8,327 nucleotides of DNA from Pirellulaceae bacterium. GTDB taxonomy: Bacteria > Planctomycetota > Planctomycetia > Pirellulales > Pirellulaceae. Under the pieces are notes generated by a model. The model searched no databases and was not told the DNA's origin. It saw only the letters and a program-made list of their open reading frames with translations. The first letter of the stretch is position 1, and the number at the start of each line of letters is the position of its first letter. Positions 1-8,200 of the stretch are shown here, one piece after another. The stretch covers positions 1 through 8,327 of the forward strand of contig JADLDX010000492.1 of NCBI GenBank assembly GCA_020846515.1. Reading direction: 5' to 3'. Both the position numbers and the translations under genes were made by a program.

Positions 1-887
1 TCGACGATCATCGCGCCCAACAGACGGCCCAACATCAGCAGCACAAAAAAGGCCGATAGAAAACGACTGCTCACTTCGACCGACATTTTGTGGTCCTGTT
101 GCAGATACTCCATCATCCAAGTGGCGGTGCTCAGTTCCACAGCGACGTAAGCAGCGATCAACAGGTAATAAGCCAACATCGTAGGCGTAAAGCCGACGCG
201 CCATAACTCTAAGGGCGAAATGGTTTCGGAAGGAGTATGGGCTGAAGCATGGGCAGAATCTTGGGGCGTGGCTGGCGCGTCGGTGCGAACTTGGGGCTGG
301 GTGTGCACAGGGTCTACGGTCGATGGGCTGGCTCGCGGGCCTTTCACGGGCACAAACAAGATCAGTAGCGGCGCGGCAAAAAGGATGCAGGCGCCATAGA
401 TCGTTTGCCAGTCCCAATGCAAACCAATCAGCCAGGCTGCCAATAAGGGCACGGTCAACGATCCGCAACCGTGAAAGACCGAGAGCAGATTCAGATAGCG
501 ACCTCGTCGAGCACTGTGCAATTGAACCATTAAGGCATTGGCGCCCAGCTCAATGGCGCCCAGTCCCAAACCTGTTACGCCCATGCAGAGCACGAAGACC
601 CAATAGGTATGACCCAGTCCCATGCCTAACGTGCCCAGTCCCAAAAACAGTCCAGCCAACCAGAGCACTGTTCGACTGCTCAACCAGTCGGCCAGGATGC
701 CGGTGGTCAGCGTAGAGATGATAAAGCCGATGTAGCCCGCCATGACAATCGTGCCGGCTTGCGCGTAGTTGAACTGGCCATCGCGCACCATCTCCGGCAG
801 TACGGGCCCTTTCAAGTTGTCGATAAAGCCAAATGCAAAGAAAGCCAAAAATCCGGCGACCGTCAAAAGTTTTGAGCTGTAGTGCAT
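1..887 (-). CDS. MFS transporter, FHS/fucose-permease-like, 3'-partial
   Basis: Inner-membrane secondary transporter of the major facilitator superfamily; 295 codons are present and the C-terminal part lies beyond the left edge. The first six membrane helices are readable between about residues 8 and 180. TM1 contains FGFIDN with Asp23, the TM2-TM3 loop carries the MFS signature G63-x-L-x-D67 followed by R72, and TM4 contains GAIELGAN with Glu113 and Asn117. The acidic pair Asp23/Glu113, 90 residues apart, corresponds in place and spacing to Asp46/Glu135 of E. coli FucP, which function in proton-coupled sugar transport. This suggests a proton-linked sugar or related solute porter, but the substrate cannot be read. 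The central loop (about 182-228) is long and rich in Ala, Pro, Thr and His. ATG at 887 is chosen because it places the hydrophobic TM1 correctly; an in-frame TTG lies five codons upstream and no clear ribosome binding site is seen for either. It lies 163 bases downstream of the lipoprotein gene on the same strand. Confidence 0.88.
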   Translation of the reverse strand, partial: MHYSSKLLTVAGFLAFFAFGFIDNLKGPVLPEMVRDGQFNYAQAGTIVMAGYIGFIISTLTTGILADWLSSRTVLWLAGLFLGLGTLGMGLGHTYWVFVLCMGVTGLGLGAIELGANALMVQLHSARRGRYLNLLSVFHGCGSLTVPLLAAWLIGLHWDWQTIYGACILFAAPLLILFVPVKGPRASPSTVDPVHTQPQVRTDAPATPQDSAHASAHTPSETISPLELWRVGFTPTMLAYYLLIAAYVAVELSTATWMMEYLQQDHKMSVEVSSRFLSAFFVLLMLGRLLGAMIV

Positions 888-913
888 AGGCTGTGCGGTC
901 AAAGGGACGGTAG

Positions 914-971
914 CCACCGTCGCCAGACGGTGGACTCGGTTGGAGGCGAAATCCACCGCTTGGCAGCGGTG
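914..971. repeat. Inverted pair of REP-like hairpins
   Basis: Two perfect stem-loops lie in the gap between the lipoprotein and transporter genes. The first (914-933) has 8-base arms CCACCGTC/GACGGTGG around the loop GCCA. The second (954-971) has 7-base arms CACCGCT/AGCGGTG around TGGC. Read on the minus strand the second has loop GCCA, so the two are inverted copies of one 18-base element. They match at 14 of 18 positions, and the four differences are compensatory swaps that keep every pair. The first is preceded on the plus strand by GTAG (910-913), a tetranucleotide typical of REP elements mobilised by RAYT transposases. Neither hairpin is followed by a T-run on either strand, so this is not a classic intrinsic terminator. 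They could slow or protect the 3' end of the lipoprotein mRNA, or lie in the transporter leader, where the nearer hairpin ends 26 bases before the start codon. Confidence 0.7.
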
Positions 972-973
972 TT

Positions 974-1002
974 TATGTAAAAATCGCGGACAAGACAAAC
1001 AA
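974..1002 (-). promoter_or_regulatory. Weak candidate promoter for the MFS gene
   Basis: On the minus strand TTGTTT (1002-997) and TACATA (979-974) are separated by 17 bases. Each box matches only half of the sigma-70-type consensus. If it is real, the transcript would start close to or inside the distal hairpin and carry the proximal hairpin in its leader. The alternative is read-through from the lipoprotein gene. This is offered only as a candidate. Confidence 0.18.
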
Positions 1003-1050
1003 GACGCAAGCGGCCTATCCTGCCAAATGGCGCTGTCCAACCAACAAATC

Positions 1051-1992
1051 CTAAGGTTGAGTCGGTACGGGTTGAACACTGGGAATCGGACTGACCAACA
1101 GAGGCATAGGCCGTCCTTCGCTGGTCATCAATAGTTTGGTGGCATCTTTGTTGAAGCAAATTGATTCGCCTTGTCCGCGCAGCGGGGCAGGTAGCAATTC
1201 CAGTTCGTCGCCGTTGGCTGATTGCCAGGGAGTGCTGCTGCCAGGCGTCTTGGCCGAGGTTCTCCGCAACAAGCAGCTTGGCCCATAGGTGCCCAGCGCC
1301 AGCAGATGACCATCATCGGAGATCGAAGCCCCTGTGACCGTAGGTACGGGGAAGGAGCCGATCAACTGGGCACGAACCTCTTGCTTTCCGCCTTGAGCAT
1401 CAAAGCTAATGGCGAACAATTGCGAGCGGAGTTGTTCCTTGCTGGCCAGGATGAATTGTTGACGCCATGGATCATAGGCGATGGCTTCGCAGTTGATTGG
1501 TCCGTGGGGATAAGTAACTTTGATTTCAAATTCCGTTTTCGCAGACAGCCGAGCTGGTTTGGTTGCTTTACCATCACCATTTCCATCGCCATTGCCTGCG
1601 ACTGGGATGAATTCGACGGTGGGTTCCTCCAGGCCATAGATCGTGACATGTTTTCGCGAGTGACCATTGTCACCTACATCTGCGACCGCCAGGAATGGCT
1701 TTTCGGCGTGCGTGAAACTGCACATGTCTTCCCAATCGACGGCGTCCGCACGTTTGACCTCCAGCGTGGCATGCAAGCGACCATCCGCATCGAAGGCGAA
1801 GAGTTGGGGTTTGTCGCCCGAGTCGTTATGAGTCCACAGGAGTCGCTCCAAGCGGCGCGAGCGAGCCAGTCCGCTGCTTTCGGTAACTTTGTCGGAATTG
1901 AGATAGATGGTACCGGGTGCGGGCTTTTGACCGCAGGCACAAGTCGCTAGTAGAAATCCCATGGACAGCAGGGTGATTATAACGGTTTTCAC
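1051..1992 (-). CDS. Secreted beta-propeller-like lipoprotein
   Basis: A 313-residue protein starting with GTG at 1992; an in-frame TGA at 2010-2008 leaves no earlier start, and AAGG lies 9 bases upstream of it. Stop is TAG at 1053-1051. Residues 1-17 form a short lysine-then-hydrophobic signal peptide ending in LLATCAC, so lipidation at Cys18 (or Cys20) is likely and the protein should be anchored outside the inner membrane. The mature part has recurring beta-propeller-type segments: ESSGLA (38-43), WTHNDSGD (53-60), DWEDM (86-90), VADVGDNG (103-110) with IYGLEEP (118-124), NCEAIAYD (167-174), GASISDDG (221-228) and QGESICFN (274-281) followed by LLMTSEG. I recall this order (NDSG, DWED, GDN, EAI, ES) from secreted bacterial beta-propeller proteins, some annotated as esterase-like phytase or SdiA-regulated-like. 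No enzymatic activity is assigned. A GNGDGNGDG loop (133-141) looks inserted and could bind calcium. It diverges from the giant gene at 2242. Confidence 0.85.
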   Translation of the reverse strand: MKTVIITLLSMGFLLATCACGQKPAPGTIYLNSDKVTESSGLARSRRLERLLWTHNDSGDKPQLFAFDADGRLHATLEVKRADAVDWEDMCSFTHAEKPFLAVADVGDNGHSRKHVTIYGLEEPTVEFIPVAGNGDGNGDGKATKPARLSAKTEFEIKVTYPHGPINCEAIAYDPWRQQFILASKEQLRSQLFAISFDAQGGKQEVRAQLIGSFPVPTVTGASISDDGHLLALGTYGPSCLLRRTSAKTPGSSTPWQSANGDELELLPAPLRGQGESICFNKDATKLLMTSEGRPMPLLVSPIPSVQPVPTQP

Positions 1993-2060
1993 AGAACGCG
2001 ACCTTTGTCAGGCTTGGTTGGAGGCAACGGCGACGAGCACTTGAGCCACAATGTTATAGG

Positions 2061-2075
2061 TAAATGGCACATTTA
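2061..2075. promoter_or_regulatory. Palindrome TAAATG-GCA-CATTTA, candidate operator
   Basis: A perfect 6-base inverted repeat with a 3-base spacer. It abuts a TATAAC sequence on the minus strand (2058-2053) that could be the -10 box of the lipoprotein gene, so a dimeric repressor bound here would cover the promoter spacer. No good -35 box is seen 16-18 bases upstream of that -10, which weakens the promoter reading. It is short enough to occur by chance. Confidence 0.3.
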
Positions 2076-2170
2076 GCTGGCGTTTTCCATGGGTAAAGTG
2101 CCAAATGGGTTGAACACCGCAGACACTAATTCTGAAGTATGGTTGAGCATCTGGGAACTGGTCGCACCTT

Positions 2171-2200
2171 TTGCGCGTCTAGCCATTGCCCGGTTATAAC
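2171..2200 (+). promoter_or_regulatory. Candidate promoter of the giant secreted-protein gene
   Basis: TTGCGC (2171-2176) and TATAAC (2195-2200) are separated by 18 bases. The -10 matches five of six consensus positions and the -35 only three. Transcription would begin near 2207 and give a leader of about 35 bases, enough to include the ribosome binding site at 2230. Confidence 0.35.
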
Positions 2201-2229
2201 TTTTCCCACAAATTCAGCTCATTAAGGGC

Positions 2230-2235
2230 AGGTGG
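2230..2235 (+). promoter_or_regulatory. Ribosome binding site deciding the ATG at 2242
   Basis: AGGTGG differs at one base from AGGAGG and sits 6 bases before the ATG at 2242. It favours that start over the in-frame ATG at 2251. The reading frame is closed upstream by TAA at 2197-2199. Confidence 0.65.
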
Positions 2236-2241
2236 TGTGTT

Positions 2242-5200
2242 ATGCGTGCAATGCATCTAATCGTAGTCGCGGTGTATGGTTTCGCTCTTTCGTCTTCAGG
2301 AGGGTCTGTGGTGCGCGCACAACAAGAAGTTGGGTTTATCGAAAAATTTGCCACATCCAGCGATCGACGCGAAGCTTTAAAAGAGTTGATCCCAGGAACG
2401 GAAGACTACTTTTATTATCACTGCTTGCACCATCAGAATGAGCAGCAATTAGCGCAGGCCCAGGCCATTTTGGAGCAGTGGCAGACCAAGTTTGGCGAAA
2501 CTGCGGACGTCTTGCGGATGCGAGCGCGGCAGATGGTGTTGAGCTACGATGGGGCGCCCAGTGCTACCATCGATTACTTGCGAGACAAGTTGGGCGTTCA
2601 ATTGGACCACGCGCCGCCCAGTCGCGACCGCGCGGCTACGCTGGCCAGTCGTTTGGCACCCGAGCGTTTGGCTCCCGACAAATTGATCCAAGCCGCCTTG
2701 GCTCGCGATCCCAGTTTCGGCCAGATTGCACGGACCACCCTGCCGAAGCTGGTTGATCGTCGCATGGCACCGGATCAACTGCGAGCCTGGCTGCAACGAC
2801 TGAATCGCGCCGACATAGATGGACTGGTCAAACGGATCGCGGAAGAGCTGGCGTTACAAGATTCGGCCGGTTTTGGTTGGGCAAACATTCATCAGCTATT
2901 AACCCTGGAACAACTGGACGAATTACTGAAGCTACGTACCAACTTAATTGGTCATGAGCCATTTATTCGGACGTACCTCTCGCGCTTGGCACCACCGGAT
3001 CACGTCGACGCGGACGACGCGCGCGAGCAGCGACTGTACTTGGAACGCATGCTCAATTTTGTGCGCCGTCTACCAGCCTCGCAAAACAGTATCAAAGCGC
3101 TCGTGCTAGGCAATTTGCTGCGGCTGAATTTGCGAGAAGGCAAAATGGATCGGGCTTTGTTCGTGGAGTACCTGGCGCTGCCGCGACAAGCACCCTACTA
3201 CGCTATGGAACGCTTGCAGAACCAACCCGTCATGCTGGCAGATTTGAACTACGTCATGAACCCGCAAGTCATCGTGCCACCGGTGGGCGATGACGTGGCC
3301 CTGGTGCGTCGTTATCTGGAGCATTTCTTTCAAGCCGATAGCAAAATGGCTGATTTTGCGAGAGTGCTCAATCGCGATTATCTCGATCAAATTTTGGCCG
3401 AAACAAAAATTCTCTCTGGCGATAAAGATGCAGCCACTTGGTATGCCAAGCTGAATCCGGCCCAGCAGAAAGAACTGCGCGAACGAATCGAGCTTCGATT
3501 TGGTCCGCGCAATCAAGTTAAATTCGCCGCCGAGGATACAGTCGAGCTGTCCATTGAACTGAAAAATGTGCCGCAGTTGTTGGTGAAGATCTATGAAGTT
3601 AATCCACGCAATTACTTTCGCACGTTCAACAAACCGTTAGCCACGGATATCGACCTGGACGGCTTGGTCGCCAATGCGCAGCGCCAGTTCGAGTATTCAC
3701 AACCAGCCGATCGTCGGCATGGCGAAACCATCTCATTGCCCGAACTGGCCGGGCGCGGTGTCTGGGTCGTGGATCTGTTAGGTGGTGGCCAGCGTTCACG
3801 AGCGCTCATTCAAAAAGGCGGGTTGTCGAGCGTCCAGCAGTTGAGTGATTCAGGGCATGTCCTGCAAGTCTACGACGAGCGTGGCCAATTGGTGAAAACG
3901 GCACATGCCGAGATCGGTGATCGATCATTCGAAGGCGATTCCGAAGGCCGTATCGTGATTCCCTATGGCGAACAGACCATCACCCAAAATGTATTGCTGG
4001 TCGATGGTGACTTCGCCGCGCAGGATTTGCTGATTCATCAGCGTGAAAGCTATCGTTTACAAGCCAAATTCATAATCGACCGCCAGGCCTTGGTAGCGGG
4101 TACCACCTCCAGCGTCTTGGTGCGGGCTCAACTCGATTGCTTGGATCGTCCAACCTCTCTCGAGTTATTGGAAAAGCCACAGTTGACCATTGTCGCGAGG
4201 GATCTAGACCGCATTTCATCCACGCAAAGTACGGGCGAACTGAAGCTGACCGATAGTGGCGAACTGGTACATCGGTTTTTGGTTCCGCAGCGAATGACGA
4301 GCCTTCAGTTCACTTTGAGCGGACGCGTCTACAACCAGAGTCGCGATGAACGCCAGGATGTCAGTGCCACTGAGACAATCGACTGCAATGAAAACTTGCG
4401 CACGAATACTATTGGCAGTTTCTATTTGCAGCCGTCTGACCAGGGGTACCGCTTGCTGGTGCTGGGCAGAAACGGTGAACCGCTGCCCAAACGTCCCGTC
4501 AAGCTCTCTTTCACGGCCTTGGATATTGTGACCACGACAGCGGAGACCTTGGCCACCGATGCCAACGGCCAGATAGAGCTGGGACAACTGCCGAGAATCT
4601 CATCGATTCGGGCTCGCGCTGACGGGGTTCAAGCCGCTACGCTTTCGCTGAAACGTGCCCACAAAATGTGGCCAACGGTCGTCCACCAATCGACCAAGGC
4701 TACTCTGGTATTGCCATTAGGAGCCGAGAGGGCTGAGTTAACCGATTTCAGCTTGATAGAGATTAAACGCGGCGTCAACGTTCGCGAAGTGAATAAGAGC
4801 TTGAAGATTGAGCAGGGTGCGCTGCGCGTCAGTCCACTGGACGCGGGGAATTATCACTTGCACGACTATCTTTCGGGCTCGATCACCAGTATCGCTGTCG
4901 TGGCGACGTTGAGCGAATCGGAGAATTACCTGATCGGTGCAACGCGTGCTTTGGAAGTGGCTCAGCGACAGCCGCTGGCCATTGAGGCAGCCGTCGTAGC
5001 TGAAAAAGAAATTCGCATCAAACTGCAAGGGGCCGACAAGTACACGCGTGTGCATGTGATCGCGCATCCATTAGTGCCTGACTTCTCGCCCTTTGAGCAG
5101 TCGACTCTACAGCATCCATCGCTGATGGAGTCACCGCGAAGACGGGCAAGTAGTTTTTACATCGACTCGCTGCAACTGGATGAAGAGTTCAGCTATATCC

Positions 5201-8200
5201 TTCAGCGCCAGCAAGCCACGAAGTATCCGGGCAATCTGTTGGCTCAGCCAAGTCTGCTGATTCATCCGTGGGAGATTTCGATGACGGAAAATCAATCGAA
5301 AGAAGCGGCGGCTGGTAGCGCGGTACCCTCGCTCGCCGATCCAAAAATGGCCGCGCCAGCTCCCGGGGCGGCTCGCGCGGAGCGGGCGAGCGCAGACGAA
5401 CCCGATTCGGTCAGCTATGACTTCTTGGTGCGTGGCACGCTTTTGGCTGCGAATTTGAAAGTCAGCGAAACGGGCGATCTGGTCGTGCCGCGCACTCAAC
5501 TGGAAGGCTACTCGAGTGTGACTGTGTTAGCGGTACATCCAACCACCAGCGATTCACGCACCCTATTCCTGCCCGCGACGCCGCTGCAAAAACGCGATCT
5601 GCGGTTAAAGTCCGCCTTCGATGCGCAAAGTCATTTGGCTGAGCGGCAAACGGTTCGCCGACTCAAAGCGGGTGAAAAGGTGGCTGTGGGCGATGCACGC
5701 ACCAGCCGATTGCAAGTCTTCACCACCCTGGCGGATGTGTATCGATTATACGGTACTCTGCTCGCCAATCCGGAGTGGGAGAAGTTTCGATTTGTGACTC
5801 AATGGCCAGAATTGAGCGACGAAGAAAAGCGTGCGCGCTATAGCGAGATGTCCTGCCATGAGCTGGACTACTTTTTGTATCGGAAGGATCGCCCGTTCTT
5901 TGATGCGGTGGTCGCGCCGCTGATTAGCCAAAAGCTGGATAAACAGCTTGTCGATTTATGGTTGATTGATAAACCATTGGAAGCCTACCGAGCGTTATGG
6001 CGTACACAGCGGCTCAACACGCTGGAACGTAGTTTGCTTGCCCAGCGATTGAACGATTTGGCCAGCGGTACGCAGCGCTGGTTGGATGACTATCTGGCGG
6101 CCAATCCACTCGACCCAATGTCCCGCAGCCAGCGATTTGAAAGGGCGCTCCACGGATCTGCGTTGGATAGAGATCGCTACCAGTTGGAAAGAGATAAACG
6201 CCAAGCGAGGCTCTCGGAATTAGCCATGGGCGCTGACATGGCGTTTGATGGGGCGACCATTGGTCAGTTCGCCGAGCGTTCACGAGCCGAAGGAGAATCG
6301 CGTCCGGAAGCTGCGGATGCGTTCTTTAGATCGGAACGCCTCAGTCGTGGCGGCGAGCCGCAACGTCGTGGCCGACTGTTCCAAACTCTCGATCAAACGC
6401 GTGAGTGGGCAGAGACGCAGTACTATCGCGTTCGCTTGGACCATCAATCTCTCGATTTAGTCCCGCCCAATTCCTTCTGGCAAGAGTTTTTGCGAAGCGG
6501 AAACCAGTCGCCATTCCTGTCGGAGAACATCGATCTGCCGGTCAGTAGCCTAAACGAAGCGCTCTTGGCCTTGGCGACTATCGACTTGCCTTGGCAAAGT
6601 GAACCGGCAGAGATCAATGTCGAAAACGATCGACTGGTGGTAACTACCAAACAACCGGCGATTGCTTATATACAAAGCATCGAACCGGCTAATAAGAGTG
6701 AAGGCGCGTCATCCATTCTGGTGGGCCAAGAAATTTATCTGGCCGAACCAGACACGGATGAAAAGGACAATCGACCATTGCAAGATCAAGCACTACTGAT
6801 CGGTGTGCCCTATCGCGCCAGCGTGGTCGTCACCAATCCCTCCAGCGCGAACCAGCAAGTCTCTGTCCTGTGCCAGTTGCCCGAGGGTGCCATGCCCCTG
6901 TCTGCCAGTCGAGTCACGAGTTCCACACCGGTGGAACTGCATCCCTACCGTACAATGCAAGTCCAATACTCCTTCTACTTTCCAGCCGCTGGCCAGTTTA
7001 ATCATTACGGCAGTCAGGTCAGCAGCGATGGGAAGCACCTGGCGAACACCGCTTCGACGCAGCTCCGCGTCTTGGCCGAGCCAGAAACGGTAGATGAAAC
7101 TACTTGGAGTTATGTCGCCGATTGGGGTAGCAACGAACAAGTCCTGACCTATTTGACCAAAGCCAATCTGCAGCGTTTGGATCTGCGTCGCATCGCTTTT
7201 CGGATGCAAGACCGAGCATTTTATGCAGAAGTCCTGAAGTTGCTTACAACCAGCGGGCGTTACGATCCAGTGTTGTGGGCCTATGCCTTGCGACACAAAG
7301 ATACCGGTAACATCTCTCAGCTCTTACATCATCGCGTTGACTTTTATGTTTTGCTTGGACCTGCGATGCGTTCGACGCTACTGACGATTGATCCTCGCGA
7401 ACAGATGAGCCATGAACACCTCGACTACAAGCCGTTGGTGGTGGCCCGCATTCATCAATTGGGTGCTAAACGCGTGGTCTTGAATGATAAACTGTTTACG
7501 CAGTATTCGCGACTTCTGAACCTAATCGCGCATCAGCCTGGTGTTACCGATGATCAGCGCATGGAGCTGTGCTATTACGCGTTGATACAGAATCGTATCG
7601 AAGAAGCCATTACCTGGTTTGATCAGGTGAAAGTGGATCAACTGGCCACGCGCCTGCAATACGATTACTTTGATGCGTATCTGGATTTCTATCGTGGCAA
7701 ATACGAACGTGCCGCTCAGATCGCTGAGCGATACTCGGCCTACCCAGTGCCACGCTGGCGCGAGTTGTTCAGCGAGATCAGCCAGCAGGTGCGTCAACGC
7801 GATGCATTGTTGGCTGGCCAAGAGATAGCATCCACGACTTCGCTCGATAGCGGTGTGGAACGCGACGATCGAATCTTGACGGATCGTCGCGAAGCCCAAC
7901 AAAGTCGCCAAGCCGCCGAGAGTCCAGCTCTGGACCTGACCGTCGCAGACGGCGTGGCCACGATTGAGTATCGCAATCTGGATGAAGTGCGGGTGAACTA
8001 TTACTTGATGGACATCGAACTGATATTCAGCCGCAGTCCGTTCGTAACGCAGAGCGACAACCGTTTGCCAGCCATTCGGCCCAACCATTCCGATACGTTG
8101 AAGTTGGCTGGTGGGGTCGGGGCCAGACGCAGACTGGAATTGCCCGAAGAGGTTCGCAACCGGAATGTGTTGATCGAAGTCACTGCCAAGGGCATTTCAC

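Larger units (their letters stand above)
1993..2241. promoter_or_regulatory. Divergent intergenic regulatory region
   Basis: This 249-base gap separates the outward-facing lipoprotein and giant-protein genes, so it must contain the promoters of both unless they are transcribed from outside. Reading left to right it holds a TATAAC box on the minus strand (2058-2053), the palindrome described separately (2061-2075), a GTGCCA (2098-2103) that is inverted relative to TGGCAC (2065-2070), a CCATGG palindrome (2088-2093 region), the plus-strand promoter candidate and the ribosome binding site. No small ORF or RNA gene is recognisable in it. Confidence 0.6.

Noticed and set aside
323..715. Plus-strand Arg-rich open frame of 130 codons
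   Set aside because: Shadow of the MFS gene, whose membrane helices and motifs are clear on the other strand.
914..971. Rho-independent terminator reading of the two hairpins
   Set aside because: No run of T follows either hairpin in either direction, so only a REP-like structural repeat is claimed.
1222..1950. Plus-strand open frame of 242 codons antisense to the lipoprotein gene
   Set aside because: It lies entirely opposite a gene with a signal peptide and propeller motifs; its own translation shows no domain, and no ribosome binding site or start context supports it.
2065..2080. TGGCAC resembling the -24 element of a sigma-54 promoter
   Set aside because: The GC doublet required at -12 is missing at the right distance, both here and for the inverted copy at 2103-2098.
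3106..3516. Minus-strand open frame of 136 codons
   Set aside because: Antisense to the helical N-terminal region of the giant gene; no independent support.
5836..5860. Cys-His-Glu in SCHEL as a catalytic or metal site
   Set aside because: No second conserved ligand set or known enzyme signature is visible nearby; it is kept only as a conserved block of unknown role.
6793..7296. Minus-strand open frame of 167 codons within the giant gene
   Set aside because: Antisense shadow without recognisable motifs or start signals; the plus frame shows structured beta and helical protein sequence.
7522..8088. Minus-strand open frame of 188 codons within the giant gene
   Set aside because: It is antisense to a region with clear TPR-like and conserved C-terminal sequence; the frame is open because of the codon use of the real gene.
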